A stretch of 64,000 bases of DNA, taken from the NCBI RefSeq assembly GCF_000698555.1, contig NZ_JFHE01000001.1, positions 434,001 to 498,000 on the forward strand, written 5' to 3'. The DNA comes from Caballeronia grimmiae (GTDB lineage Bacteria; Pseudomonadota; Gammaproteobacteria; Burkholderiales; Burkholderiaceae). The notes under the pieces were generated by a model. It worked only from the letters and a program-made list of their open reading frames with translations. It did not search any database and was not told where the DNA came from. This document shows positions 1-8,357 of this stretch, piece after piece; within the stretch, counting starts at the first letter, position 1, and every line of letters begins with the position of its first letter. A program made the translations under genes and the position numbers.

Positions 1-148
1 GTTCACGGGACATCGGCCACAGGCGCGTGCCCGAGCCGCCGGCCAAAATGACGGAAACCAGCCGGCGGCACGGCGTGGCCGTCACGGCGCCCGCCTGCCC
101 CTCGCTGCTTGTCGTCACTTCGCCTTGCGTGCGTGTTTCATTGCTCAT
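1..148 (-). CDS. manC: Mannose-1-phosphate guanylyltransferase, N-terminal fragment (continues beyond window start)
   Basis: The first 49 residues are visible, starting at the ATG at 148-146. A good Shine-Dalgarno (AGGAG, about 156-160) lies upstream. After a low-complexity leader of about 29 residues comes [20 protein letters not shown], the nucleotide-binding signature of the ManC/AlgA/CpsB family. These enzymes make GDP-mannose from mannose-1-phosphate and GTP in the cytoplasm. The nearby gmm and galU fit an exopolysaccharide sugar-nucleotide locus. Only the N-terminus is present, so it cannot be seen whether the C-terminal phosphomannose isomerase domain exists. The same-strand gene upstream ends 192 nt away, so a separate promoter is possible. 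Confidence 0.85.
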   Translation of the reverse strand, partial: MSNETRTQGEVTTSSEGQAGAVTATPCRRLVSVILAGGSGTRLWPMSRE

Positions 149-218
149 CGTAGGACTCCTGCCTGCATGTTCGTTCGCGGCTTGCGTGACATCACTGCCG
201 CCCGAGAATGATTGGGCC

Positions 219-237
219 CCGGACCAAGATGGTCCGG
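219..237. promoter_or_regulatory. Perfect 8-bp inverted repeat between the regulator and manC
   Basis: CCGGACCA and TGGTCCGG flank a 3-nt AGA centre. It sits in the 192-nt gap between the GlxA-type regulator and manC, both on the minus strand. It lacks a T-run, so a regulator site is as likely as a terminator. Function is inferred only. Confidence 0.3.
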
Positions 238-340
238 CCAAATGTTCGACGCTTTACGCCACCCCTGTCCGGTACCCCACACAGAGGGACGCTGGTGCTT
301 CGGCCTTGCTGTCTCCTGGCCCTTCTGACGCGTCCGGCTC

Positions 341-1342
341 TCAGCCGTTTGCCTCGCGCCGGCTTTGCATCCGGTATTCGGTCGGCGAAATCAGAAGGCG
401 CTTGCGGAAAATCTTGGCGAGCCTGTCGCCGTTGCCCATGCCGCTTCTGCGCGCGATCTTGTCCACCGGCAACTCCGAGTCGGTGAGCAGCGCGCAGGTC
501 ACGGCAAGGCGTGCCTGCAGCAGATAATCGGATGGCGTGATGCCCATCTCGATCTTGAAGCGGCGCAGGAAGTTGCGCTCGCTCATCGCGGCGACTTGCG
601 CCGCATCGACGACGGAGATCGGCCGCTCGCAGTTGTCCTGGAGCCACCGCGCCGCCGCGCGAATCTTGTCGCCCGCCGATGCCGCGCCGCTGTCGCCGAG
701 AATCGACACGAGCTTCGCGGCAGAGCCGGGCATGAGACGTTCGGCCACGCTGCGCGAGATGTCGAGTCCGAGATCTCGCTTCACGATCATCAACGCGCCC
801 TTCATCGATTCGTAGCGATCGCCGCCTTCGCCCGATTGCTCGTCGCGCACGAGCGGCATGATCGCGTTGCCATAGCGGGCCTGCGCATCGTGTGCGTAAC
901 CGATGCCCGCCGCCTCCAGCACCTTGCGGCCTTCGGAGATCGACTTGATCGCCGTGGTCTTGCCGTTCACGCGGCGCAGCCATTCGACGATGCGATCGTC
1001 CTTCGCGGCTTCCTCGGCGCCGCGTCCGCCAGCGACGAAGAGCGCATCGAAGCCGCCGTAGTGGCGTGCGTCGAGACCGTCGGTCCAGACACGCACCGAC
1101 GACGAGCACGCGACGTTGCCGCCTTCGACGGAGAGGAAGCGCACGTCATAGGTGCAGTCGGCTTTCGCCTTGGCCGACGACAGTTCATTGGCCATGTGAA
1201 AGACTTCAGCGACGATTCCCGCACCCAGTAGCGAGAATCCGTCGAACAGCAAAATCGCAATCCGTTTCACCTCTGCCTGCGACGGTCTCGTCGAGGGAGG
1301 CATCCAACCCATCACTGCGGGTTCGAGAGTGGCGTAAGGCAT
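341..1342 (-). CDS. GlxA-family transcriptional regulator (DJ-1/PfpI domain plus AraC HTH)
   Basis: A 333-residue regulator. Residues about 25-190 form a class-I glutamine-amidotransferase-like (DJ-1/PfpI) domain, recognised by RIAILLFDGFSLL and FVAGGRGAEEA. Residues about 225-325 are an AraC-type double helix-turn-helix (AAMSERNFLRRFKIEMGITP, then KIFRKRLLISPTEYRM). The cysteine normally found at the nucleophile elbow is absent (IKSISEGRKVL), so the domain probably senses a ligand rather than acting as an enzyme. The start at 1342 is preferred over 1348 because AGAGG sits six bases before it. It is a close paralogue of the regulator at 6557-7642, and the two bracket the hydrolase/gmm/galU genes, so a role in exopolysaccharide control is inferred. 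Confidence 0.88.
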   Translation of the reverse strand: MPYATLEPAVMGWMPPSTRPSQAEVKRIAILLFDGFSLLGAGIVAEVFHMANELSSAKAKADCTYDVRFLSVEGGNVACSSSVRVWTDGLDARHYGGFDALFVAGGRGAEEAAKDDRIVEWLRRVNGKTTAIKSISEGRKVLEAAGIGYAHDAQARYGNAIMPLVRDEQSGEGGDRYESMKGALMIVKRDLGLDISRSVAERLMPGSAAKLVSILGDSGAASAGDKIRAAARWLQDNCERPISVVDAAQVAAMSERNFLRRFKIEMGITPSDYLLQARLAVTCALLTDSELPVDKIARRSGMGNGDRLAKIFRKRLLISPTEYRMQSRREANG

Positions 1343-2485
1343 GGTCATCCTCTGCAGCTTTGTTTCCAGGGTGCGGAAGAGTTACTCGGCCATTGCATTG
1401 CATCAAGGCGTTCCCGAACTTCGCCGGGTTGCCGTGACCGATGGGAACGAGAGGTTGGCGGAATCGTCTCCGCTGGTGTGAATAATAAGCAGACAATGTT
1501 TTCCGTGGGTTCGATTTTCGCGCTTAAACCACAAAATCTGTTCGGTTATGAGGCTGACCGCACATTGATATCCATGTCCGCATTCGGTTTGAGCGTCTTT
1601 CAATGCCTATTGCCCGAGTTTCAATATTTCTTCATACGAACGGTCGATCTGTTCGCCAATGCCGTATGGCTTCTTTTCCGTGCGGTTCCACGCTCAAACC
1701 GCCAGAAGCCCTGTCGCACGGCCTTGTGCGGTCAAACGAACCAATCAGCGCTTTTCAACGGCCCGTTTCAAAATGATTCACCGGTGAAACATCAGCCGCT
1801 TCAAAGCTGGGCGTTCGCACGCGTTGAATCGGCAATTTTTGGATTATCGCCGGTAAGATTTTGATACAGACACCGGCGCTACCAGACCGCCGAGTAAATC
1901 CGAAATCCGTTGATTTATTAATCGCCGTTTAATGTCGATTTAATTCAACGAATGCGAATCAGCGGTTCTTTAATAACACCACGACTATTTATTCACGGAC
2001 ATAATCCAGGCGTTTTATATGAATTGACATGCTGCGCCGCACGAGGGCTAAACGCCCGCTAAGCACCGCGAGCAAAGGCCGCCGCAGCCGGACATTTCCG
2101 CCAAAACCTAGTGCATTTGCGGCGGTGCACCGTTTAGGGTTAATACGAACGAACGGTTCCGAGTCAGCGCGATTCGTCCGGGGAATACCACTGGATTGAC
2201 CCGATTAATTGCGTGACCCGTCAAAAGAAATCGTAAGACGCAACGTTGCGCGACGCCGGTCAAATTTTCCGGTCTCCATCGGCGACCAGTAACCGTGCCG
2301 CAGGCGCATGTGTTTCATGTCTGATCAGTTCGTCGCCGGCTCCGACGACGCATTCATCGGACGAAGGGGCGGCGCGCGTGCGGATACGCACGGTTCGCGG
2401 CGGGCGCTGCGGTCATCGTGGGCGCTTGCACGCGGCCTGTAGTGCCGCGAATCGCCTCGCTCCTCACAGTCCGACCACTCGCACG
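1343..2485. other. Long AT-richer intergenic region without a convincing gene
   Basis: About 1.1 kb separating the divergent regulator (minus) and glycoside hydrolase (plus). It is visibly AT-richer than its surroundings, especially 1850-2030. It holds a perfect 12-bp palindrome TTCACCGGTGAA at 1777-1788 and a TTGACA at 2024-2029 with only a weak -10 (GCTAAA) 17 nt later. A 128-codon open frame at 1478-1864 shows no recognisable domain and is not called. The long spacer suggests an extended control region, possibly for one or both flanking genes. Confidence 0.5.
1777..1788. promoter_or_regulatory. 12-bp perfect palindrome TTCACCGGTGAA, possible operator
   Basis: A self-complementary 12-mer in the AT-rich spacer between the divergent GlxA-type regulator and the glycoside hydrolase. 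Its symmetry fits binding by a dimer. No second copy was noticed, so this is a weak call. Confidence 0.25.
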
Positions 2486-4417
2486 ATGACCCGATTCCCG
2501 ACCGCACGCCGCGCGACAGCAGCCATCGCCATGCTTTTGACGATGACCGCCTGCGACAACGCAACGTCCGACGAAGCCGCCACGCCCGCGGCCAGCAAGC
2601 GCGCCTCCTTCGATACGCCGCCGCTGCGCTGCGACGCGCCCGCAACCCCCGTACCGGCTGCGCAAAGCGGTCCCGCGATCGAAGCGGATACGCCCGGCAG
2701 CAACGGCACGCGCATGTTCGCGCTGAACGCGCCGCTTTCCGTTGCAATCACGACTCGCGCGAAGGCTGCCGACGCGGTGAACTGGGAGATTCGCGACGCG
2801 TGGAACGTCGTGAAAGCGAGCGGCCGCTTCGCCGTCGATGCGAAGCCGGCGACCTACACGCTCGCGTGCTCATCGCGTGCGGCTGGGTACTTCGCGGTGA
2901 GCGCATCGCTCGAATCGGACAAGACGGCCTTGCCTCCACGCGGCACGCGGCCTTCGGGCATCGCGACCTTCGGCGTGCTGCCCGATGTATCGGCGGCGCT
3001 CCCGGCCGTGACGTATGCGCGCCTCGATCAGCATCGCTTCGGCGGTCAGGGCGCCGCGTATCTGAAGCCGGGCGAGTCGTGCTGCTCGGGCGATGGTTAT
3101 CGGCCGCTCTATCCCGATCTCGGTCTCACGTGGGTCAATGACAATCGCAACTGGTACGTGACCGAGGAGAAAGGCCCGCACACGTTCGATGCAGCGGCGG
3201 ACAATCTCGCGCCCTTCTTCAAACCCGGCGACCTGCTGCGCCTCATTCAGCTCGATGGCATCCCCGCCTGGGCAAGCCCGACGAAGGAGCGCACGCACAG
3301 CTACGCGCCGGTATCGCTCGATGCTTACCGCGACTACATGAAGCGCGTGGGCGCGGAGTCGAACACCGTGCGCAAGACGTGGTTCCCGCGACAGTCGCAA
3401 AACTACTATCAGGTGACGTGGGAGCCGGATTACGAAGGCGGCCTGCCGTGGCGCGACTCCGATGCGAACCTCGTCGCGATGTACAAGGCCACGCACGAAG
3501 CCATCCATGCGAGCGATCCGAACGCCGTCGTGATGGGACTGACGCTGTCGAATCTCGCATCGAATACGACGTGGCTCAGGCGTCTCGCGCCGCTTGGCAT
3601 CGGCAAGTATCTGGATGGCGTCAGCGTGCATGGCTACTACGATGTGGGCACGTCGCCGTCGCATCCGCCGGAGCGTTTCGATGTCGATCCATCGACGTCG
3701 GCCAAAGCGATGCCCGCCGCAATGCGCGAGTTGCGTCGCGCGATGACGGACATCGTGAAGCCGGGCGCGAAGCTCTTCGTCACCGAGACAGGCGTGAGTT
3801 ATGACATCGGCAGCAAGTATGGTCCGCATACGCCCGGCTGGAACGTGCTCTATGCGCAAGGCGCGGTCGTCGCGCGCGCGCATCTGATGCTGCTTGGCGA
3901 GGGTGCGGACGTGAGCTTCGTGTTCTATAGCGCCGATCCGCCCGAAGTGGGCTATGGCGTGTTCTTCGATCTCGTCAATGCGGAGGGCGGCTTCGGGCAG
4001 ACGCAGATCAGCCCGAAGCCCGCTGCGATGGCCGTGGCTGCGATGACGCGCATCGTCGATGGCACGACGACGCTCGGTTATCTCAATGGCACGCCGCGGG
4101 GCGTCTATGCGTATGCGTTTCAGCGCTTGAATGGCGGCAAGGTCGTGACTGCGTTGTGGACGCATCGCAATGCATCGTGGCCGGGCCGCGACGGTTTCGA
4201 TTCGACGCATGGGGTCGACTACAGCCTCGTCGTGGATGCGCCCGGCAAGTCGGGCACGGTGACGGTTTTCGACATGATGGGCAATGCATCGGCGATGCAA
4301 TACAGCGATGGGCGCTTGCCGCTGGTCTTGAGCGAAGCGCCGGTCTATGTCGTGTCCGATAACGCCGCAGCGATGCGCGCGAACGTCACGAAGCCTGCCG
4401 GTTATGTGGGGCAATAG
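2486..4417 (+). CDS. Secreted, probably lipid-anchored, clan GH-A glycoside hydrolase (GH39-like)
   Basis: A 643-residue exported protein. The open frame extends upstream, but the ATG at 2486 gives a typical leader (MTRFPTARRATAAIAMLL) ending in TMTAC, a plausible though imperfect lipobox. An N-terminal beta-rich region (about 60-170) precedes a TIM-barrel-like hydrolase region. Likely acid/base Glu313 lies in QVTWEPDYEG and likely nucleophile Glu434 in LFVTETG, about 120 residues apart as in clan GH-A families such as GH39. A small beta domain follows the barrel. Such hydrolases in exopolysaccharide loci trim or release the polymer in the periplasm or outside the cell. Substrate is unknown. 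It lies upstream of gmm on the same strand. Confidence 0.72.
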   Translation: MTRFPTARRATAAIAMLLTMTACDNATSDEAATPAASKRASFDTPPLRCDAPATPVPAAQSGPAIEADTPGSNGTRMFALNAPLSVAITTRAKAADAVNWEIRDAWNVVKASGRFAVDAKPATYTLACSSRAAGYFAVSASLESDKTALPPRGTRPSGIATFGVLPDVSAALPAVTYARLDQHRFGGQGAAYLKPGESCCSGDGYRPLYPDLGLTWVNDNRNWYVTEEKGPHTFDAAADNLAPFFKPGDLLRLIQLDGIPAWASPTKERTHSYAPVSLDAYRDYMKRVGAESNTVRKTWFPRQSQNYYQVTWEPDYEGGLPWRDSDANLVAMYKATHEAIHASDPNAVVMGLTLSNLASNTTWLRRLAPLGIGKYLDGVSVHGYYDVGTSPSHPPERFDVDPSTSAKAMPAAMRELRRAMTDIVKPGAKLFVTETGVSYDIGSKYGPHTPGWNVLYAQGAVVARAHLMLLGEGADVSFVFYSADPPEVGYGVFFDLVNAEGGFGQTQISPKPAAMAVAAMTRIVDGTTTLGYLNGTPRGVYAYAFQRLNGGKVVTALWTHRNASWPGRDGFDSTHGVDYSLVVDAPGKSGTVTVFDMMGNASAMQYSDGRLPLVLSEAPVYVVSDNAAAMRANVTKPAGYVGQ

Positions 4418-4545
4418 GGACTGAATTAGTCGTTTAAGACCAGTGCTGCGGCGGACTGTCGCATGCCTGTGCGCGCTACACTGAATTTGCGCTGCGTCTG
4501 TTCAAACGGGGACCGGCATCCATCATTCATAACGATCAAAAGAAA

Positions 4546-5016
4546 ATGACCAACGCAACGGCGATGCTGAGCGAAGCGGATTTCATGACAGTGGTTCGGC
4601 TTGCGCCGCTCGTGTCGATCGATCTCATAGTCACCGATGGGAATCGGCGAGTGCTGGTGGGGCGGCGGCGAAATCGGCCTGCACAGGGGACGTGGTTCGT
4701 GCCGGGCGGGCGCATCGCCAAGGACGAATCGCTCGATGCCGCGTTTCGGCGCATTGTGCGCAGTGAGCTAGGCGTCGCCAGTGTCGAGCGGTCTTCTGCG
4801 CGGTTTTATGGGGTGTTCGAGCATCGCTATTGCGATAATTTTTCTGGGTCCGAGGGGTTTGGGACGCACTATGTCGTGCTTGCTTATGCTCTGCCTCTGA
4901 GTGGCAATGTGGCCATTGGGCGATTTGATCAGCACAGCGAGTATCAGTGGTTGCACGCTGATGATCTGCTGGCTGCTCATGATGTGCATGAGAATACCAA
5001 GGCTTATTTTCGCTGA
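4546..5016 (+). CDS. gmm: GDP-mannose mannosyl hydrolase (Nudix family)
   Basis: A 156-residue Nudix protein with the Gmm form of the motif: VPGGRIAKDESLDAAFRRI followed by VRSELG, which lacks the usual REUXEE part exactly as in GDP-mannose glycosyl hydrolases. QGTWFVPGGR precedes it, and FGTHYVVLAYAL with EYQWLHADDLL complete the family pattern. It cleaves GDP-mannose (or GDP-glucose) to GDP and free sugar, so it could tune the pool made by ManC. It lies 128 nt after the glycoside hydrolase on the same strand. The upstream AAAGAAAA is a weak ribosome-binding site, and M7 is an alternative start. Its 3' part is less GC-biased than its neighbours. Confidence 0.88.
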   Translation: MTNATAMLSEADFMTVVRLAPLVSIDLIVTDGNRRVLVGRRRNRPAQGTWFVPGGRIAKDESLDAAFRRIVRSELGVASVERSSARFYGVFEHRYCDNFSGSEGFGTHYVVLAYALPLSGNVAIGRFDQHSEYQWLHADDLLAAHDVHENTKAYFR

Positions 5017-5043
5017 TGCCGCGAGGGGCTTTCTTCTTTTCGT

Positions 5044-5090
5044 GTCGGTCTATTGGCGCGCCCCTCCCCGGGGCGCGCTAATAGACCGAC
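5044..5090. terminator. 21-bp hairpin after gmm, terminator-like or REP-like
   Basis: GTCGGTCTATTGGCGCGCCCC pairs with its complement at 5070-5090 across a TCCCC loop, with one G-T wobble in 21 pairs. It lies 27 nt after the gmm stop, between the convergent gmm and galU. There is no long T-run. The tail ACCGACGCGAG (5085-5095) recurs at 5212-5222, so it may belong to a repeat family. Confidence 0.55.
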
Positions 5091-5179
5091 GCGAGAAATC
5101 CAAAACAAAGAATGCCAACCGCGCAATGGCGAAAATATCGTTCATTGCTTTCTTGGCTACGGCTTAGCATAAGACAAAG

Positions 5180-5203
5180 CGCCCCCGCCCCGGCAAGGGG
5201 GCG
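5180..5203. terminator. GC-rich hairpin downstream of galU
   Basis: CGCCCCC (5180-5186) pairs with GGGGGCG (5197-5203) around a 10-nt loop. It lies 44 nt past the galU stop in the convergent gmm/galU gap. It is followed by AACAAACCGACGCGAG, which resembles the tail of the hairpin at 5044-5090. Confidence 0.45.
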
Positions 5204-5246
5204 AGCAACAAACCGACGCGAGTAACGAACTCAACGAAACCCGAAC

Positions 5247-6188
5247 TCAACCCTCAACAACGGGAACATCGGCATCATCTTCGGCAGAGGCCTCCAGAAC
5301 GGCATCCTCCACGAAAGGAACCGCAAAGTGCGCCTTCAAATACGCCTCGAATTCATCGCGAACCTCCGGATGCCGGAGCGCGAACTCGACAGTGGCCTTG
5401 AGATACCCCAGCTTGCTGCCGCAATCGAACCGTTTCCCGCGATACCGATAAGCCAGCACCTGCTCCTGCGAGAGCAGCGCCTCGATCCCATCGGTCAACT
5501 GAATTTCACCGCCTGTCCCCGGTTTCTGATTCCGCAGAAACTCAAAAATGCGCGGCATCAAAACATACCGCCCGACGACGCCAAAGTTCGAAGGCGCCAA
5601 AGCCGGCTCCGGCTTCTCGACCACGCGCGACAGCTTGAAAAGACCATCGTCCCAAGGCTTGCCCTCAATCACGCCATACGAGCGCGAATCCTTGCGATCG
5701 ATCTCTTCGACGCCAATCACCGACGAGTGATAATGATCGAACACGTCGACCATCTGCGCGAGCACAGGCGGCTGACCATCGAGCAAGTCATCCGCGAGCA
5801 CGACAGCAAACGGCTCGTCACCGACGAGTTTCTCGGCACACAACACCGCATGCCCTAACCCGAGCGCCTCAGCCTGACGCACATACATGCACGTCACGTG
5901 GCTCGGCAAAATGCCACGCACCATTTCCAGCAGCTTCGCCTTGCCGCGCGCTTCGAGCTCGGCTTCGATCTCATACGACTTGTCGAAGTGATCCTCGATC
6001 GCACGCTTGCTGCGGCCCGTCACGAAGATCATCTCCGTGATGCCCGCCGCCATCGCCTCTTCGACCGCATACTGAATCAGCGGCTTGTCCACCACCGGCA
6101 ACATTTCCTTCGGGCTCGCCTTCGTTGCGGGAAGGAATCGCGTGCCGAGTCCCGCCACCGGAAATACCGCCTTGCGCACTTTTAGCAT
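5247..6188 (-). CDS. galU: UTP-glucose-1-phosphate uridylyltransferase
   Basis: A 313-residue cytoplasmic enzyme making UDP-glucose from glucose-1-phosphate and UTP. The N-terminal signature [20 protein letters not shown] is followed by [19 protein letters not shown], diagnostic for bacterial Gal[15 protein letters not shown] and [12 protein letters not shown] are also conserved. It is slightly longer than the usual 290-300 residues because of an acidic C-terminal tail (about 20 residues). The start is supported by AAGGTGAG seven bases upstream. It supplies UDP-glucose for exopolysaccharide and LPS. Confidence 0.96.
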   Translation of the reverse strand: MLKVRKAVFPVAGLGTRFLPATKASPKEMLPVVDKPLIQYAVEEAMAAGITEMIFVTGRSKRAIEDHFDKSYEIEAELEARGKAKLLEMVRGILPSHVTCMYVRQAEALGLGHAVLCAEKLVGDEPFAVVLADDLLDGQPPVLAQMVDVFDHYHSSVIGVEEIDRKDSRSYGVIEGKPWDDGLFKLSRVVEKPEPALAPSNFGVVGRYVLMPRIFEFLRNQKPGTGGEIQLTDGIEALLSQEQVLAYRYRGKRFDCGSKLGYLKATVEFALRHPEVRDEFEAYLKAHFAVPFVEDAVLEASAEDDADVPVVEG

Positions 6189-6556
6189 CGGCTCACCTTG
6201 TTGGTTGAATGTGCAATAGGCGAACGCAACGCTTCATCGAGCGTTCGCGGCCGCCTCTTCTAGTTGTCGCCGTCGCCGATTTCATCAGACGACACGAGTA
6301 GCGTCAGCTTATTCGCGCGATATCGAAATCATCTGCCAACACTTCGTCATTTTCAGACTGTCAAGCCGATGCGCATTCACTGCCGCGTATAGTGCGACGC
6401 ATGTGAGCTTGGTTTTCCCGCTTTCGACGTTCCTCACCGGAACAAGGGGGATGAAAGCAACCGTCCGGCATGTGACCCGAGCGAGGCGCGACAAAGCGCC
6501 CAAAGTGGCCCCAAAGTGGCTTGAGCGCGCCCGCTCCGGTCGACAGGAGATAGTCG
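6189..6556. other. Divergent promoter region between galU and the second GlxA-type regulator
   Basis: A 368-nt gap with no credible gene. Promoters for galU (minus) and the regulator (plus) must lie here, but no strong -35/-10 pair was identified. An AGGAG ribosome-binding site at 6545-6549 serves the regulator. Confidence 0.4.
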
Positions 6557-7642
6557 ATGGAATACGCCAATGGTATGGGCCGGCTGCACGTCGTGCGCTC
6601 GCCCAGGCCCGATGTACGGTCTGCCGGCACGGCAAAGCGGATCGGCATTCTGGTCTTCGAGGACTTCTCTCTCGTCGAAGTCAGTTCGATTTCCGAGGTC
6701 TTCTCGCTGGCCAATCAGGTAAGCCCGTACGCGGAAGAATCGCGCGGGCAGCGTGAGCTACCGCACGCATCGTCCGCATCATTTGCGGAAATGCCGAACT
6801 ATTCGCTGCAGTTCGTGTCCAGCGAAGGAGGCAGCGTTGCGAGCAGTTGCTCCATGCGCATCTGGACCGAAAGCCTCGAAGCACGATGGATGAACGAATG
6901 CGATGCGCTTTTCATCGCGGGCGGCCCCGGCGCACGGCAGGCACGCCACGATGTCACGCTGCGCAGGCAGCTTGGCCGCATCGCGCCGAAGATTCCGTTC
7001 ATCAAGGCCATCGGCGAAGGCGCGCACCTTCTCGCAGCGGCGAATCTCACGCTGCAGAACCGCTCGCTCGATTTCGCCGATGAACCGGCGGCGGAAGCCA
7101 TGTCGCCGGCATTGTCGAACGCGCTGTCCATCGCCGAGCAGACGCTCACGCTCGACGACCCGAAAGGTCCCATCGCTGCCGCGCTGTCGATGGTCAAGCG
7201 CGATTACGGCGCAGCCGTCGCACGCGAAGTATCGGAGCGGTCGATACCGGGCGCGTGGCAAAAGCTCGCCATGGTTCTCGACGACACCGACGGCGGCGGC
7301 GTGCGTCAAAAGATCGACGCGGCCGCGCGCTGGATCCGCGAAAACTACGTGCGGCAGATTTCGATCACCGATGCCGCACGCGTCGCCGCCATGAGCGAGC
7401 GCAACTTTCTGCGGCGCTTCAAGGCGCAGATCGGCCTGACGCCATCGGAATATCTGTTGCGCGCCCGGCTCGACGCGAGTTGCATGCTGCTCGCCGCCAC
7501 CGACTTGCCAGTCGACAAGATCGCGCGGCGTTGCGGCGCGGGCAGCGGCGACGGCCTCGCGAAGATTTTTCGCAAGCGCCTCTCGATTTCGCCAACCGAA
7601 TATCGCATGGCGGGCCGCCGCAAACAGGCGGACAGCTCGTAG
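6557..7642 (+). CDS. GlxA-family transcriptional regulator (DJ-1/PfpI domain plus AraC HTH), second paralogue
   Basis: A 361-residue regulator starting after a good AGGAG site. Residues about 28-210 form a DJ-1/PfpI-like domain (RIGILVFEDFSLVEVSSISE, FIAGGPGARQA). Residues about 250-350 are an AraC-type DNA-binding domain (AAMSERNFLRRFKAQIGLTP, KIFRKRLSISPTEYRM). The DNA-binding half is nearly identical to that of the regulator at 341-1342, so both may read similar operators. The usual elbow cysteine is again missing (IKAIGEGAHLLA). A downstream PAP2 phosphatase gene begins 35 nt after the stop and may be co-transcribed. Confidence 0.88.
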   Translation: MEYANGMGRLHVVRSPRPDVRSAGTAKRIGILVFEDFSLVEVSSISEVFSLANQVSPYAEESRGQRELPHASSASFAEMPNYSLQFVSSEGGSVASSCSMRIWTESLEARWMNECDALFIAGGPGARQARHDVTLRRQLGRIAPKIPFIKAIGEGAHLLAAANLTLQNRSLDFADEPAAEAMSPALSNALSIAEQTLTLDDPKGPIAAALSMVKRDYGAAVAREVSERSIPGAWQKLAMVLDDTDGGGVRQKIDAAARWIRENYVRQISITDAARVAAMSERNFLRRFKAQIGLTPSEYLLRARLDASCMLLAATDLPVDKIARRCGAGSGDGLAKIFRKRLSISPTEYRMAGRRKQADSS

Positions 7643-7677
7643 GCATTTCTAAACCGCGATACCTACAACGGACACGT

Positions 7678-8268
7678 ATGGAAACAAAGGTACTCTGGAT
7701 TTGTTCGAACCTCGGGGATGCAGCTTTCACGCTGCCACTGGCACTCGTCTGCGCCTTGTGGCTGCGCACCGTGGACTGGCGGCTCGCGCTGCGCTGGGCC
7801 GTGCTGCTCGCCGCGGGCATGGGCCTCGTCGGCCTCTCCAAGATTCTCTATGCAGGCTGCGGGCTGGAGATTCCGGCCTTGGGCTTCCGCATGATCAGCG
7901 GGCATACGATGCTCGCCGCGTCCATCTACACGGTCGCGGGCGCGCTGATATTCGGCAGCTTCGGCGGCGGGTGGTACCGGCTGGGCGCGGCGGGCGGCCT
8001 CGGACTCGCCGCGATGATCGGCGCGAGCCGCATCATTCAGGACGCGCATACGCCGAGCGAAGTGATCGCGGGATGGCTGCTCGGCGCGGCCATCGCCGGC
8101 ATGCTGCTCATGCGCGTGTTCGAGCAGCCGCGCAAGATGCCGCGCGCGGCTGTCGCGGGCGTCGGGCTGCTCGCGGTATCGTCGATTGCGTATGGGCATC
8201 ACGCGCCGTTCCAGGCGCTCATCGAGCAATACTCGTGGGCGCTTTGCCGGGGGCTCGGGCTGTCGTGA
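7678..8268 (+). CDS. PAP2-family membrane phosphatase (undecaprenyl-diphosphatase-like)
   Basis: A 196-residue integral membrane protein with about six hydrophobic segments. The PAP2 phosphatase core is visible: RMISGHTMLAAS (SGH motif with the acid/base His) and ASRIIQDAHTPSEVIAGWLLG (final motif with the Arg and nucleophile His). In this family Asp often replaces the Glu seen in PSEVIAG. Likely substrates are polyprenyl or other lipid phosphates in the inner membrane, which fits a polysaccharide locus. The ATG at 7678 is chosen because upstream codons of the same frame overlap the regulator gene and encode no recognisable sequence. Confidence 0.82.
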   Translation: METKVLWICSNLGDAAFTLPLALVCALWLRTVDWRLALRWAVLLAAGMGLVGLSKILYAGCGLEIPALGFRMISGHTMLAASIYTVAGALIFGSFGGGWYRLGAAGGLGLAAMIGASRIIQDAHTPSEVIAGWLLGAAIAGMLLMRVFEQPRKMPRAAVAGVGLLAVSSIAYGHHAPFQALIEQYSWALCRGLGLS

Positions 8269-8357
8269 GTATGATGTCGGCCTGATCGCTGACTCACACA
8301 CGCCGCGCACCGGATGCTGATTCATCCGACGGCGCGGCCACGACTCCGGACTCCAGC

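Noticed and set aside
1478..1864. 128-codon open frame in the AT-rich spacer
   Set aside because: No recognisable domain, no ribosome-binding site and composition like non-coding DNA.
2870..4414. 514-codon minus-strand frame
   Set aside because: Antisense of the glycoside hydrolase; His/Arg-rich translation typical of the opposite strand of a GC-rich gene.
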